A stretch of 64,000 bases of DNA, from positions 79,825 to 143,824 of the forward strand of contig JAJFUQ010000005.1 in assembly GCA_021372355.1 (NCBI GenBank), in the 5' to 3' direction. Origin of the DNA: Nocardiaceae bacterium. GTDB taxonomy: Bacteria; Actinomycetota; Actinomycetes; Mycobacteriales; Mycobacteriaceae. The translations under genes and the position numbers were made by a program. The notes below the pieces were generated by a model. It was not told where the DNA came from and made no database searches. It saw only the letters and a list, made by a program, of their open reading frames with translations. This document shows positions 33,994 to 43,165 of the stretch, piece by piece (position 1 is the first letter of the stretch; each line of letters opens with the position of its first letter).

Positions 33994-36609
33994 TCAGCCG
34001 CGTCGGAATAGCGCTGACAACTCGAGTCGCGTCGCAGAGCCGGTCTTCTGGAGCGCCCGCGAGATATGGCCTTCCACCGTTCGTGCCGACAGCCCGAGCC
34101 GGGTCGCGATGTCCTTGGTGGTGAGCCCGTCGGCGACCAGGGTCGCGACCTCGCGCTCGCGCGCCGACAGATCGGGCATCTGAATCTGCTGCAATGCCGG
34201 CGTCCGAGCCCCGCATTCGTCGGCAATCCGTTGCGCGTGCGCCGAAAGCTTGTTCGCTTTCGTCCGGTCGCCGGCCCGTTCATAGAAAAGCGCAGCCTGG
34301 GCTGCAGCATCGATGGCACCGATACCGTCGCCGAGCTTGGCGTAGCTGTCACTCGCATCTTCGAGTCCCTCGGCCGATTTCGCGGCAAGGGCTCTCGCGT
34401 GCGCCGCAATTACTCCGGCACGCGGCCCCTCCGCGGACGCCGCCATTTCTTCAAGCCTGGCCACCGCCGTGGTGTCTCCCAGCTGCGTCGCCAACTGCAG
34501 CACGAGAATCTCGGTAACTTGATCGCCGATCGCTGCGGCGTCACGCGCGACATCGAGTGCGCGGGCGATGGCTTCGGCGACCGAACCCTCCGCGGCGAGT
34601 ACCCACACCTCGGCAACGCCGAGCGGACCATGCATGAACTTCAGCTGCGCCGGCATCACCATCTTGAGCATCTGCCAGAACTGCCGGGCCGCCGCAGCCT
34701 CGCCGCGCATGGCATGCGCTTGCGACAGACACACCAATGCGCGCGGCGCCATGCCCCGCGCGGTCGGCTGCACCAGCGCTTCGTTGAGGCGCTGGATCGC
34801 GGCACCGGTCTGACCGTGACTGAACGCCTGCATGCCGAGCAACACTGTTGCCGGAGCATCCGCGACGCCTGGCGGGACGAGCGAAGCCTCGTCGTCGAGC
34901 CGTGAGGCAGTGGCGTCCAGCCGATCCGTGTAGCCCGCTCCGAGGTAGCCCGTGATCGCCAGCGAGGCAACGTAAAAACGCAGCTGGGACGCTTCCGGCT
35001 CGGAGGCGGCCAGCGAAAAGGCATAATCCGCAGCTGCTTCCATCTCTTCGATCCGGCCGAGCACGCCCGCACTCAGTACCCGTGACGCGGCGATCATCAT
35101 GGCGATGTAGGGCGGCATCGCGGACGTCTGCGCGGTTGTCGCGTGCTTGAGAGCTCGTTCGAGGTCGCCTCGCGCCGCGAGAATTCCGGCCTTCGCGCCC
35201 GCGATGGGAGGCGGCGCCGAACCGAGAACGGCGATCGCCTCGTCGAGCACCTGATCCGCGAGTTCGACCTGGCCGAGCCCACCCGTGAGATTGATCGCGC
35301 GCAATGCGATTGCATGCGGGTACAACTCGTCGTCGGGGGCGAGGTCCAGAGCGGACAGGACGGCGTCGGCTTCCGCACCCCGAAAAAGTGTCACCAGGAT
35401 GCCTGCATGGCTGAGCCGAACCGCAGTCGAGGCGGTGATCGAGTTCGCGGCGTCCGCAAGCCGATTCGCGAGCGGGAAGTCGAACTGCGACAGCGCTGCG
35501 CGCGCGCCCGAGACAAGTAGTTCGGGATCGAGCGGCAGGTCGGCATCAAGCGACAGCGCAGCGACCCGGAGCAGAACTCTCGGGTCCGACGAGTATGCCT
35601 CGAGCGCGGTCATCAACGAACCGCGGATCCGGCGCAGTCGAACCGTTCCCGCCATTGCGCGCCGGGCCTCGCCGAATAGCGGGTGCGCGAGGATCGCCTC
35701 GAGTTCACCGTCTCCAATGGTCACTGAAATCAGTCGCTGCGCCTCGGCGGCCTCGACCGCCTCTGGCGAGGCCAAATCCGCCAGTACCGAGACCGGTAGC
35801 GGCTCCGACACCGCCAGGGCGTCGATGACGGTGAGCTGCGGTTCGGCGACCGCACCCATACGCGCCGAAATCAGGTCGCGAAGATTCGGAGTCAGGGTCG
35901 GCGCGCCCGACCATATCCAGACACCACTGTCACGGCGCAGCCGTCCAGCGGCCCGCTCCCCCTCGATCACTTCACGCAGGTAGAGCGCATTTCCTTGCGT
36001 GATGTCCCACAACCGCCGGCTCGTTGCGGTTTCGACGATCCCGTCTAGCAGCGTTTCGAGGAGTTCGCCGGCGTCCTTGGGTTGCATGGGTTCGAGGTCG
36101 AGCCGATCGACCGTTCGACCGCGCCACAGCTCCGCAACCGAATCCGGGCACGGCGAGCCATCGCGGTACGTCAGCAGGAGCGCGACGCCGCGTGCGGCAG
36201 CCTGTTGCAGCACGAAAGCAGATGAGTCGTCGAGATAGTGAACGTCGTCGACATAGAGCACGACACGCTTGCTCGGGGCTCCGACCGCGAGACGATCCAC
36301 GAGACGCTTGGCCTGGGTGAACGGGTCATGGCCGAGTTCGATGTTGTTTCGGCCGAAGACGCTGAAGGCGATCGTCTGGGACGCCGGCGATGCGGTGAAC
36401 CGGCGCACCTCCCAGCGGCCGCCCAGATGGTCCACGAACTGCTGCGCAAGAGCCGACTTGCCCACTCCAGCTTCACCGGCGATGACCACGCCGGCGGTCG
36501 GCCCACCGCGGTTGATCTCATCGAAGATCTTGCCGAGTCGATCGACCTCGCCAAGGCGTCCCACGAAAGGCCATTGGGATCGCCGGGTCGAATAACTCTG
36601 CGCGGGCAT
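33994..36609 (-). CDS. large ATP-binding LuxR regulator (LAL type)
   Basis: An 871-residue regulator: N-terminal AAA/NACHT-like ATPase with Walker A GEAGVGKSALA and Walker B VVLYVDDVHYLD, a long helical TPR-like middle, and a C-terminal LuxR HTH (LSAREREVATLVADGLTTKDIATRLGLSARTVEGHISRAL). Start ATG 36609. LAL proteins are usually activators of catabolic or secondary-metabolism genes and sense a small molecule or protein through the middle region. Target genes are unknown; the neighbours (33688 gene, secreted protein at 36891) are candidates. Confidence 0.9.
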   Translation of the reverse strand: MPAQSYSTRRSQWPFVGRLGEVDRLGKIFDEINRGGPTAGVVIAGEAGVGKSALAQQFVDHLGGRWEVRRFTASPASQTIAFSVFGRNNIELGHDPFTQAKRLVDRLAVGAPSKRVVLYVDDVHYLDDSSAFVLQQAAARGVALLLTYRDGSPCPDSVAELWRGRTVDRLDLEPMQPKDAGELLETLLDGIVETATSRRLWDITQGNALYLREVIEGERAAGRLRRDSGVWIWSGAPTLTPNLRDLISARMGAVAEPQLTVIDALAVSEPLPVSVLADLASPEAVEAAEAQRLISVTIGDGELEAILAHPLFGEARRAMAGTVRLRRIRGSLMTALEAYSSDPRVLLRVAALSLDADLPLDPELLVSGARAALSQFDFPLANRLADAANSITASTAVRLSHAGILVTLFRGAEADAVLSALDLAPDDELYPHAIALRAINLTGGLGQVELADQVLDEAIAVLGSAPPPIAGAKAGILAARGDLERALKHATTAQTSAMPPYIAMMIAASRVLSAGVLGRIEEMEAAADYAFSLAASEPEASQLRFYVASLAITGYLGAGYTDRLDATASRLDDEASLVPPGVADAPATVLLGMQAFSHGQTGAAIQRLNEALVQPTARGMAPRALVCLSQAHAMRGEAAAARQFWQMLKMVMPAQLKFMHGPLGVAEVWVLAAEGSVAEAIARALDVARDAAAIGDQVTEILVLQLATQLGDTTAVARLEEMAASAEGPRAGVIAAHARALAAKSAEGLEDASDSYAKLGDGIGAIDAAAQAALFYERAGDRTKANKLSAHAQRIADECGARTPALQQIQMPDLSAREREVATLVADGLTTKDIATRLGLSARTVEGHISRALQKTGSATRLELSALFRRG

Positions 36610-36890
36610 GCTCTACAAAATAGGGCCAGTTGTTCACCGTCGCGAAAACAAACGCGAAGCCCGTCGCGCATTCTCAAGGTCGCTATCCCCTGATCAAATG
36701 ACATCGCGACAATTGTTGGGACACGACGACTCATTCAATTGCTACCCCGAGCGTAGATGAACAGACGGTTAAGACTTCGGCCGCCGCGAGACCTCAGGTT
36801 GCGGCCTTGGCAGCGTGCCAAATAGGTTCACCGTGGTCCGGGGGCCACTACGCCCAGCCGACACAGCACAACGAGAGCTTTTCACAAACC

Positions 36891-37286
36891 ATGCAGTCCC
36901 AGAGTCAACGTCACGCACTTCGTCGTATTCGCCACATCGCGCTTGCCGCCCCGATTTGCGCCGCCATTTTCGTCGGCATCAGCGCTCCCGCGACAGCGGT
37001 TGTGACGCCGGGTCCCGTCACGCCGACAACGGCAACAAAGGTCGAGCCACTACCCGTGCCTCCGGCAAACATCCTGCCACTGGCCTTGCCGCTCATCCTG
37101 ACGCACGACGCCCGGGTGGCCCGAGACGAGCAGAACGCCAGCAAACCCAAAGCCCAGCACCGGACAATCGTGCCGTTGACTCTGTCGGAGACCTTTTCAC
37201 CGCCGGCTATCGCGCTTGCCGGATTGGGCGTCGTGACCCTGGCCGGAGGCACCGCGTTCGCCGCGGTGGCGCGTCGCCGGACTTAA
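36891..37286 (+). CDS. small secreted or membrane-anchored protein
   Basis: A 131-residue protein with a Sec signal (basic RHALRRIRH, then hydrophobic IALAAPICAAIFVGISAPATA), a Pro/Thr/Val-rich middle and a C-terminal hydrophobic span (AIALAGLGVVTLAGGTAFAAVA) ended by ARRRT, the layout of a cell-envelope anchored protein. The Arg tail resembles a sorting-type end but no LPxTG is present. Start ATG 36891 is used because the upstream part does not look coding; the ribosome site is weak. Unknown function. The 281-base gap upstream is shared with the divergent LuxR gene. Confidence 0.6.
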   Translation: MQSQSQRHALRRIRHIALAAPICAAIFVGISAPATAVVTPGPVTPTTATKVEPLPVPPANILPLALPLILTHDARVARDEQNASKPKAQHRTIVPLTLSETFSPPAIALAGLGVVTLAGGTAFAAVARRRT

Positions 37287-37399
37287 GCTCACCGGACTTC
37301 TGAACTCCCCTCAAATAAATCCCACATCTGAGAGACGATGGAGGTGATCGATCTTGAGTGCCGGGACGCACAGCCCGACGGGTCGACGTAGGGGGAAAT

Positions 37400-38827
37400 A
37401 TGAGCCACGGCGGTTCGTTCGAAGTCCTTCCATCCGACGAAAACGAAGAACACACCGGTAAAGGCGTCGTCCGGATCGCGTCGGTCGCAGCGCTCGGTGG
37501 ATTTCTCTTCGGCTATGACAGCGCGGTCATCAACGGCGCGGTCGGGGCGATCGGTGACCGCTTCCACGCCGATCCGGCATCACTCGGATTTGCGGTTGCC
37601 TCGGCGCTGATTGGTGCTGCGGTCGGCGCCTTGACCGCGGGGCGATTCGCGGACCGATATGGCCGGCTCTTCGTCATGAAGGTCGCCGCCATTCTCTTTC
37701 TCATCAGCGCGATCGGCACCGGTTTGGCGCCGAACCTCACGCTGCTCGTCGTCTTCCGCATCATCGGCGGTGCTGGCGTCGGCGTTGCGTCGGTGATCGC
37801 GCCCGCATACATCTCAGAGGTGTCCCCGGCCCGGATTCGAGGTCGTCTCGCCTCGCTGCAACAGCTGGCAATCGTCACCGGTATCTTCATCTCCCTGCTG
37901 GTGGACTACATCTTCCAGTCCGTGGCAGGTAGCGCTTCGAAGGACTTCGCCCTGGGGTTGGAGGCTTGGCGCTGGATGTTCCTGGCCATGTCGATCCCCG
38001 CGCTGGCCTATGGCCTGTTGTCGCTGACCATTCCGGAGTCGCCCCGATACCTCGTCGCAGTCCATCGCATTCCGGAGGCACGGAAGATCCTGTCGGCACT
38101 GCTCGGCGAGAAGGGCGTCGACATCAAGATCAACAACATCCAGCGGACTCTCGCCACTGACAAGAAGCCGTCATGGGTGGATCTACGCGCACCGCGCACC
38201 GGGCTCGCCCCGATCGTCTGGGTCGGTCTCGGACTTTCGGTGTTCCAGCAATTCGTCGGAATCAACGTCATCTTCTACTACTCGACGATTCTGTGGCAGG
38301 CCGTCGGATTCAGCGAAGCTGACTCGTTCAAGATCACGGTCATTTCCGCGGTGGTGAATATCCTTACGACCCTGATCGCGATCGCCACGATCGACAAGGT
38401 CGGCCGCAAGCCGCTGCTCCTCATCGGTTCGACCGGAATGTTCGTGACGCTCGGCGTCATGTCCTACATCTTCGGCACGGCGCCGGTGGTCGACGGGATT
38501 CCGCAACTCGGTGACATCGAGGGAACGGTCGCGTTGATCGCAGCGAATCTCTTCGTGGTCGCCTTCGGCATGTCGTGGGGACCGGTCGTGTGGGTGCTGC
38601 TCGGTGAGTCCTTCCCGAACCGGATTCGCGCGGCAGCCCTGTCCTTCGCCGCCGCGGGTCAGTGGGTCGCGAACTGGGCGATCACCGTCAGCTTCCCCTC
38701 GCTCAAGGACTTCTCGCTGGGCTTTGCCTACGGCTTCTACTCGTTGTGCGCGTTGCTCTCCGGACTATTCGTGTGGAAGTGGGTCGAGGAGACGAAGGGC
38801 AAGGAGCTCGAGGACATGCACTCCTAG
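37400..38827 (+). CDS. MFS sugar porter
   Basis: A 475-residue 12-span transporter of the sugar porter family: GGFLFGYDSAVINGA in TM1, GRFADRYGR in loop 2-3, PESPRYLV after TM6, QQFVGINVIFYYS in TM7 (sugar site), and KVGRKPLL and ESFPNRIRAAALS. Start ATG 37400 follows GGGGGA. These proteins are proton-sugar symporters, often for glucose, xylose, galactose or inositol; the substrate cannot be set. The gene stands alone. Confidence 0.93.
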   Translation: MSHGGSFEVLPSDENEEHTGKGVVRIASVAALGGFLFGYDSAVINGAVGAIGDRFHADPASLGFAVASALIGAAVGALTAGRFADRYGRLFVMKVAAILFLISAIGTGLAPNLTLLVVFRIIGGAGVGVASVIAPAYISEVSPARIRGRLASLQQLAIVTGIFISLLVDYIFQSVAGSASKDFALGLEAWRWMFLAMSIPALAYGLLSLTIPESPRYLVAVHRIPEARKILSALLGEKGVDIKINNIQRTLATDKKPSWVDLRAPRTGLAPIVWVGLGLSVFQQFVGINVIFYYSTILWQAVGFSEADSFKITVISAVVNILTTLIAIATIDKVGRKPLLLIGSTGMFVTLGVMSYIFGTAPVVDGIPQLGDIEGTVALIAANLFVVAFGMSWGPVVWVLLGESFPNRIRAAALSFAAAGQWVANWAITVSFPSLKDFSLGFAYGFYSLCALLSGLFVWKWVEETKGKELEDMHS

Positions 38828-38880
38828 GAGCTGCGCAACCTGCGGCGAGACGAAGCTGTCACGCCGAGCGCCCGGGCGGC

Positions 38881-39031
38881 GTCTGGCAAATCCGGCCGGA
38901 TGCGCCAGGCGATCAGATTGCCGGTCCAGCGAGGCGGCGGAGGAGTCCGATACCGGGGTTGTATCGTCGACGACGCCAACGCAGCTGGTCGGTGATCTGG
39001 CGCCGGGTGCGCCGGATGGGAATTGCCAGAC
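38881..39031. repeat. long imperfect inverted repeat upstream of the GH3 lipoprotein gene
   Basis: The left arm (38881-38930) begins with GTCTGGCAA and contains ATCCGGCCGGAT and GCCGGTCCAGC; the right arm (38984-39031) has the reverse-complement counterparts GCTGG, GATCTG, CCGGAT and TTGCCAGAC. Outer 9 bases pair perfectly; the inner part matches in blocks with gaps. It could be a structured RNA, a large terminator for the sugar porter gene, or a decayed repeat. It ends 20 bases before GTG 39051. Confidence 0.5.
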
Positions 39032-39050
39032 ACGGCCTAAGGTGGTCGGC

Positions 39051-40283
39051 GTGAGACGGGCTCGAATCTTCATTGCGGCAACGGTGGCAACCACGGCAGT
39101 CGCGTGCGGCAACTCGACGTCCCCTCACGTCCCCGCCCAACCTGCACCCGCCGTTGTCCAGTACAACTGGGGTCCCACGTCCGCTGATCTCGAACGTGCC
39201 CGGAGCCTGGTGAGCGGTTGGGACTCGGATCGACTCGCCGGCCAGTTGATCGTCGGGCGCTTCAAGGGAACCGACCCGGCAGTCGCCGCCGACCTCGTCC
39301 GCCGTCTACACCTTGCCGGCATGTCTGTCCAAGGTTCGAACGTCGCCAATGCAGCTCAGGTCCGCGCTCTGACGAAGGCGATCACGGACGCCGAGCACTC
39401 GGACGGCCGCGACTTTCCGCCGATCATCGGCGTCGATCAGGAAGGCGGAACGGTCGAGCATCTGCGTGGCATCGCAACCGAGTTCCCTCCGTTCGCGGCC
39501 GCCGGCGCAACGATCGAGTCCGACCCGGTCACCGGCCCGAAGGTCGTACAAGAAGCGGCCCGAACGCTCGGGCTCGAACTGCGTGACTTCGGCTTCACCT
39601 GGGTCTTCGCGCCCGACGCGGATGTCACGATCGGTCCCGGCGACGTCACCATCGGGACCCGCTCTGCCTCCCGGAACGCAGACACCGCATCAAAGGCCGT
39701 ATCGGCCGCGATCGCGGGCTATCACGACGCCGGGATCGTCAGTACGCCAAAGCATTTCCCCGGGCATGGCTCCGCTACGACGGACAGCCACGTGTCGTTG
39801 CCCAACATCTCGAAGTCCATGGATCAGCTGCGCGATGTCGACCTCAAGCCGTTCGAGAGCGCGATCCAGGCAGGCGCCAACGCGGTCATGGTCGGTCACC
39901 TCAACGTTCAGGCTGTCGCTCCCGGCATGCCGTCGACCCTCGCGCCCGAGATCTACAAACTAATTCGCGACGACCTCAAGTTCGAGGGCGTCGCCATCAC
40001 CGACTCGATGGGCATGGGTGCGGTGACGAGTCGGGATAAGCCGGAAGTCAGCGCACTTCTCGCCGGTGCGGACCTGGTGCTCATGCCGGCCGACACCGCG
40101 ATAGCGCATAGCGCGATCAAGGCCGCGATTGACAGCGGAAAGCTCTCAAGGGACCTTGTCATCGGCAAGGTCGCGAAAGTGATTGCGCTCCAGTTGTGGC
40201 AGCAGCGAGTCGCCGACGAGAAGGCCATTCCCGCGGACATTTCGACTCAGGCTGTCCGGGCAGCGTCCGCCCTGGAGCGCTGA
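39051..40283 (+). CDS. GH3 beta-N-acetylhexosaminidase lipoprotein (LpqI/NagZ-like)
   Basis: A 410-residue lipoprotein: signal RRARIFIAATVATTAVAC with lipobox AVAC, then a glycoside hydrolase family 3 barrel. The NagZ signature TPKHFPGHGSATTDSH is intact (the His and Asp loop that supplies the acid/base), and GVDQEGGTVEHL and VAITDSMGMGAV carry the substrate and nucleophile Asp. LpqI of mycobacteria cleaves N-acetylglucosamine from cell-wall fragments during recycling. Start GTG 39051 (an in-frame GTG nine bases upstream is also possible). Confidence 0.9.
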   Translation: MRRARIFIAATVATTAVACGNSTSPHVPAQPAPAVVQYNWGPTSADLERARSLVSGWDSDRLAGQLIVGRFKGTDPAVAADLVRRLHLAGMSVQGSNVANAAQVRALTKAITDAEHSDGRDFPPIIGVDQEGGTVEHLRGIATEFPPFAAAGATIESDPVTGPKVVQEAARTLGLELRDFGFTWVFAPDADVTIGPGDVTIGTRSASRNADTASKAVSAAIAGYHDAGIVSTPKHFPGHGSATTDSHVSLPNISKSMDQLRDVDLKPFESAIQAGANAVMVGHLNVQAVAPGMPSTLAPEIYKLIRDDLKFEGVAITDSMGMGAVTSRDKPEVSALLAGADLVLMPADTAIAHSAIKAAIDSGKLSRDLVIGKVAKVIALQLWQQRVADEKAIPADISTQAVRAASALER

Positions 40284-40286
40284 TCT

Positions 40287-40580
40287 GTGGCCTGGACGTT
40301 CGAGTCGGAGTTGTTTCTATGGCAGGGCGACGCGACATCGTGGACGTTCTTGCGGATTCCGCTCGACGTCGCCGACGCGATTCGCGACGAACAGTTCGGC
40401 CCGCGAAAGGGCTTCGGCTCGGTGAAAGTCCTGGCCACCATTGGCGATTCCCAGTGGTCGACGTCGGTGTTCCCGGAGAAGGAATCCGGAAGTTTCCTCC
40501 TTCCGGTGAAGAAGCAGGTGCGGACGGCCGAGAAGGTCGAGCATGGCGATCCGGTGACGGTCCGACTCGAACTCGCCTGA
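40287..40580 (+). CDS. DUF1905 domain protein
   Basis: A 97-residue single-domain protein starting at GTG 40287 just after the LpqI-like gene. FESELFLWQGDATSWTFLRIP, KGFGSVKVLATIGDSQWSTSVFP and the C-terminal PVTVRLELA follow the DUF1905 beta-sheet pattern. Function unknown. No signal or membrane segment. Convergent with the TfoX-like gene. Confidence 0.8.
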   Translation: MAWTFESELFLWQGDATSWTFLRIPLDVADAIRDEQFGPRKGFGSVKVLATIGDSQWSTSVFPEKESGSFLLPVKKQVRTAEKVEHGDPVTVRLELA

Positions 40581-40587
40581 TCTCGAA

Positions 40588-40914
40588 TTACTTCGGCGGC
40601 AACGTCTTCGCGTAGCTGACTCCGTGGTTCACCCAACGGGCCATGGCGTCATCTCTCTCCACGGCCTCGGCGGTCACCCGCAGCCAGCCCTTCATCTCCC
40701 GCCCTCGCATTTCCATGGGGCTGACGCCGGGTTCGTCGAGCACGCTCTGATCGTCAGGGTCGGAACGAACCAGCAGACCGCCCTGACCGCTCGCGGCGAC
40801 GGACATGTTCCCGTTGAGGAGGAACGCGAGACCGCCGAACATCGCCTTTTCGACGACGCTCTCCCCCGCCACTAGTTCCCGGATCCGGTTGGCGAGGTCG
40901 CGATCGTAAGCCAC
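40588..40914 (-). CDS. TfoX/Sxy N-terminal domain protein
   Basis: A 108-residue protein with the TfoX N-terminal domain landmarks MFGGLAFLLNGNM and GVSPMEMRGREMKGWLRV. In competence regulators this domain acts with a C-terminal domain; here it is stand-alone, as in many actinobacteria, where its role is unknown. It lies 12 bases downstream of the ECF42-type sigma gene on the same strand and may be co-transcribed. Confidence 0.8.
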   Translation of the reverse strand: MAYDRDLANRIRELVAGESVVEKAMFGGLAFLLNGNMSVAASGQGGLLVRSDPDDQSVLDEPGVSPMEMRGREMKGWLRVTAEAVERDDAMARWVNHGVSYAKTLPPK

Positions 40915-40926
40915 ACCCGGATTCTG

Positions 40927-42123
40927 CTATCGGGCTCGAAGTCTCGCCGCCTGAATCGTCAGATAGTCGCGTTCCGGAACGCTCGTCGTGAGCCGTGCCG
41001 CGCGCTCGTAATGCGTGATCGCGGTGTCGAAGTATCCGGCCATTTCGTTGAGGTGGCCGCGCACCGCGTCCAGTCGATGACTTCCCTTCAGCTGATCATC
41101 GAGGCCCTTGGTGGCGAGCAATCCCGCAGCGGGCCCGTTGACCATCGCAACCGCGACGGCCGCGTTGAGTGCGACGACCGGGTTCGGCGCGAGGCGCGCG
41201 AGAACTCGGTAGAGCGCGAGAATCTGCTCCCAGTCTGTTGATTCGGCAGCCGCGGCCTGCGCATGGACCGCCGCGATGGCGGCCTGGACCTGATACGGGC
41301 CGTTGAGCCCTTGTTTGAGTGTGCGAGTCACCAGTCGCACACCCTCGAGAATGAGCTCCCGATTCCACAACGTGCGATCCTGCTCCGCGAGCGGAATGAG
41401 TTGGCCGTGTGGGCCGGACCGTGCTGCCCGGCGGGCGTCGGTCAGCAGCATCAACGCGAGCAGTCCAGTCACTTCCGGGTCATCGGGCAGACTGCTCTGG
41501 ATCTGCCGCGTAAGGCGGATCGCTTCGTTGGACAGATCCGTCCGGTTCACCGCCGCACCGCTCGTCGTCGCATGCCCTTCGGTGAAGATCAAGTAGAGAA
41601 CGTGCAGGACCTGCCGGAGTCGATCGGTGCCCCCGCGCTGCGCGAACGGCCGTTCCAGCTCGGCCAATCGCTTCTTCGCACGCCCGATCCGCTGCGACAT
41701 CGTGGCTTCCGGCACCAGGAACGCTTTCGCGATCTCTGCGGTCGTGAGGCCACCGACCGCACGCAGAGTCAGCGCGATCGCGCTGGCGGGCGGCAGCTCG
41801 GGATGGCAGCAGAGGAACAGCAATTCGAGCGAGTCATCGACGGGTACAGCCTCGGTTTCCGGCTCGAGCCGCGCGACCGTCTCCTCCCGCTCGCGTCGGG
41901 CGATCTCGGAACGGATGCTGTCGATCATCCGCCGGTGCGCGACCTGAATGAGCCACCCGCGCGGGTTGTCCGGGACACCAGATTCCGGCCATTGCTGCGC
42001 GGCGATGAGCAATGCCTCCTGGACCGCATCTTCGGCGAGCCCGAAATCGCTCGATCGCCGGATGAGCGCGGTCAGGACCTGCGGCGACAGCTCACGCAGC
42101 AGGTCCTGAATCCGGTCGCTCAC
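40927..42123 (-). CDS. ECF42-type RNA polymerase sigma factor with TPR-like C-terminus
   Basis: A 398-residue protein. Region 2 is in the first 90 residues (LAEDAVQEALLIAAQQWP, PRGWLIQVAHRRMID), region 4 follows (LTLRAVGGLTTAEIAKAFLVPEATMSQRIGRAKKRL), and about 200 helical residues follow with TPR-like repeats. ECF42 sigma factors carry this long C-terminus as their own control domain and are encoded beside DGPF proteins. Start GTG 42123 overlaps the stop of the DGPF gene by four bases, which fits the known pair. Confidence 0.88.
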   Translation of the reverse strand: MSDRIQDLLRELSPQVLTALIRRSSDFGLAEDAVQEALLIAAQQWPESGVPDNPRGWLIQVAHRRMIDSIRSEIARREREETVARLEPETEAVPVDDSLELLFLCCHPELPPASAIALTLRAVGGLTTAEIAKAFLVPEATMSQRIGRAKKRLAELERPFAQRGGTDRLRQVLHVLYLIFTEGHATTSGAAVNRTDLSNEAIRLTRQIQSSLPDDPEVTGLLALMLLTDARRAARSGPHGQLIPLAEQDRTLWNRELILEGVRLVTRTLKQGLNGPYQVQAAIAAVHAQAAAAESTDWEQILALYRVLARLAPNPVVALNAAVAVAMVNGPAAGLLATKGLDDQLKGSHRLDAVRGHLNEMAGYFDTAITHYERAARLTTSVPERDYLTIQAARLRAR

Positions 42124-42521
42124 GAGTCCGAGGCGGGAGCACTCATCAGAGCGCGGAGCTCGATGTATTCGCCGACGGGTTTGCCGCCGGGGCCCGGTCC
42201 GGCCGATGCCTTCGCAGCGATCTCGATGGCCCGCTCCTGGCTGTCGACGTCGATCATCCAGTAGCCGGCGAGGAATTCCTTGGTCTCTGGGAACGGCCCC
42301 TCGGACACGACCGGCGCATTCCGACCATCGGACATGACGATGAGGGCCTGGTCCGGGAAGGCGAGTCCCTGCGCATCCACGAATTCACCCGTCTTCTTGA
42401 GCTCTTCTCCGAGCGCGCGCTGGAAGTCGATGTGCGCCTGGATCTCCTCGGGCTTCCACTGGGTGATGTCGGTGTCGCAGTAAGCGGTAGGTGCCCAGTG
42501 CTTCAGCAGTATGTACTTCAT
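42120..42521 (-). CDS. DGPF/YCII-domain protein
   Basis: A 133-residue protein with SEGPFPETKEFLAGYWMIDV, the DGPF signature of YCII-related proteins. ATG 42521 is the start because AAGGAG at 42530-42535 is 8 bases away; a GTG overlapping that site (42530) would leave no spacer. It is coupled to the ECF42-type sigma gene. DGPF proteins are the usual neighbours and likely targets of ECF42 sigma factors; their molecular role is not established. Confidence 0.85.
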   Translation of the reverse strand: MKYILLKHWAPTAYCDTDITQWKPEEIQAHIDFQRALGEELKKTGEFVDAQGLAFPDQALIVMSDGRNAPVVSEGPFPETKEFLAGYWMIDVDSQERAIEIAAKASAGPGPGGKPVGEYIELRALMSAPASDS

Positions 42522-42644
42522 GTCAGTCACTCCTTCTGGATTTCGAGCGCCCCGGCGGCGCTCTCACAGACAGGTCGGAGCCGTCACGACGAAACCGACA
42601 CACTTGCCGAAAGTATTTTTCCCGCCACAGGACATACTTACGCC

Positions 42645-43163
42645 GTGACTCTGATTCAGCTTGGCGAAGACGTCCCTTCGATCGACGAAACCGCCTGGAT
42701 TGCCCCGAACGCGACCGTCATCGGCAAGGTGACCCTTGCTGCCGGAGCGTCGGTCTGGTACTCGACGGTGATCCGCGGCGACATGGACGACATCACCATC
42801 GGCGAGAACTCGAACATCCAGGACGGCTGCGCGCTGCACACCGACCCGGGCTTCACGCTGACCGTCGGCACCGGGGTCTCCGTCGGGCACAACGCGATCC
42901 TGCATGGCTGCACGATCGGCAACGACGTGCTCGTCGGCATGGGCGCAACCGTTCTCAACGGCGCGGTGATCGGCGACGGCGCGATGATCGCCGCAAACGC
43001 GCTGATCCCGCAGGGTGCGGTCATCCCGCCGGGCACCCTCGTCGCCGGTGTGCCGGGCAAGGTCCGCCGCGAACTGAGCGAAGACGAGATCAACCACATC
43101 AAGCTCAACGCCGCTGCTTATGGGCACCTGCGGGATGTGCACCGGGGCGCGAAGGAGGTCTAG
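42645..43163 (+). CDS. gamma-class carbonic anhydrase-like protein
   Basis: A 172-residue left-handed beta-helix protein. Hexapeptide repeats run through the whole length (for example VLVGMGATVLNGAVIGDGAMI). His residues in ALHTD and VGHNAILHG are placed like the three zinc/iron ligands of gamma-carbonic anhydrases. Related proteins include PaaY/CaiE-type thioesterase-like members, so the reaction is not certain. Start GTG 42645. Followed after 2 bases by the methyltransferase gene, so co-transcribed. Confidence 0.82.
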   Translation: MTLIQLGEDVPSIDETAWIAPNATVIGKVTLAAGASVWYSTVIRGDMDDITIGENSNIQDGCALHTDPGFTLTVGTGVSVGHNAILHGCTIGNDVLVGMGATVLNGAVIGDGAMIAANALIPQGAVIPPGTLVAGVPGKVRRELSEDEINHIKLNAAAYGHLRDVHRGAKEV

Positions 43164-43165
43164 AC

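Noticed and set aside
20552..36609. Quorum sensing unit made of AHL-lactonase-like protein and LuxR protein
   Set aside because: The LuxR proteins here have no autoinducer-binding domain and no LuxI is present; the MBL protein is too general to call a quorum quencher.
38604..39050. Long upstream extension of the LpqI-like frame
   Set aside because: It runs in the wrong frame through the sugar porter gene and adds no recognised domain; GTG 39051 gives a proper lipoprotein signal.
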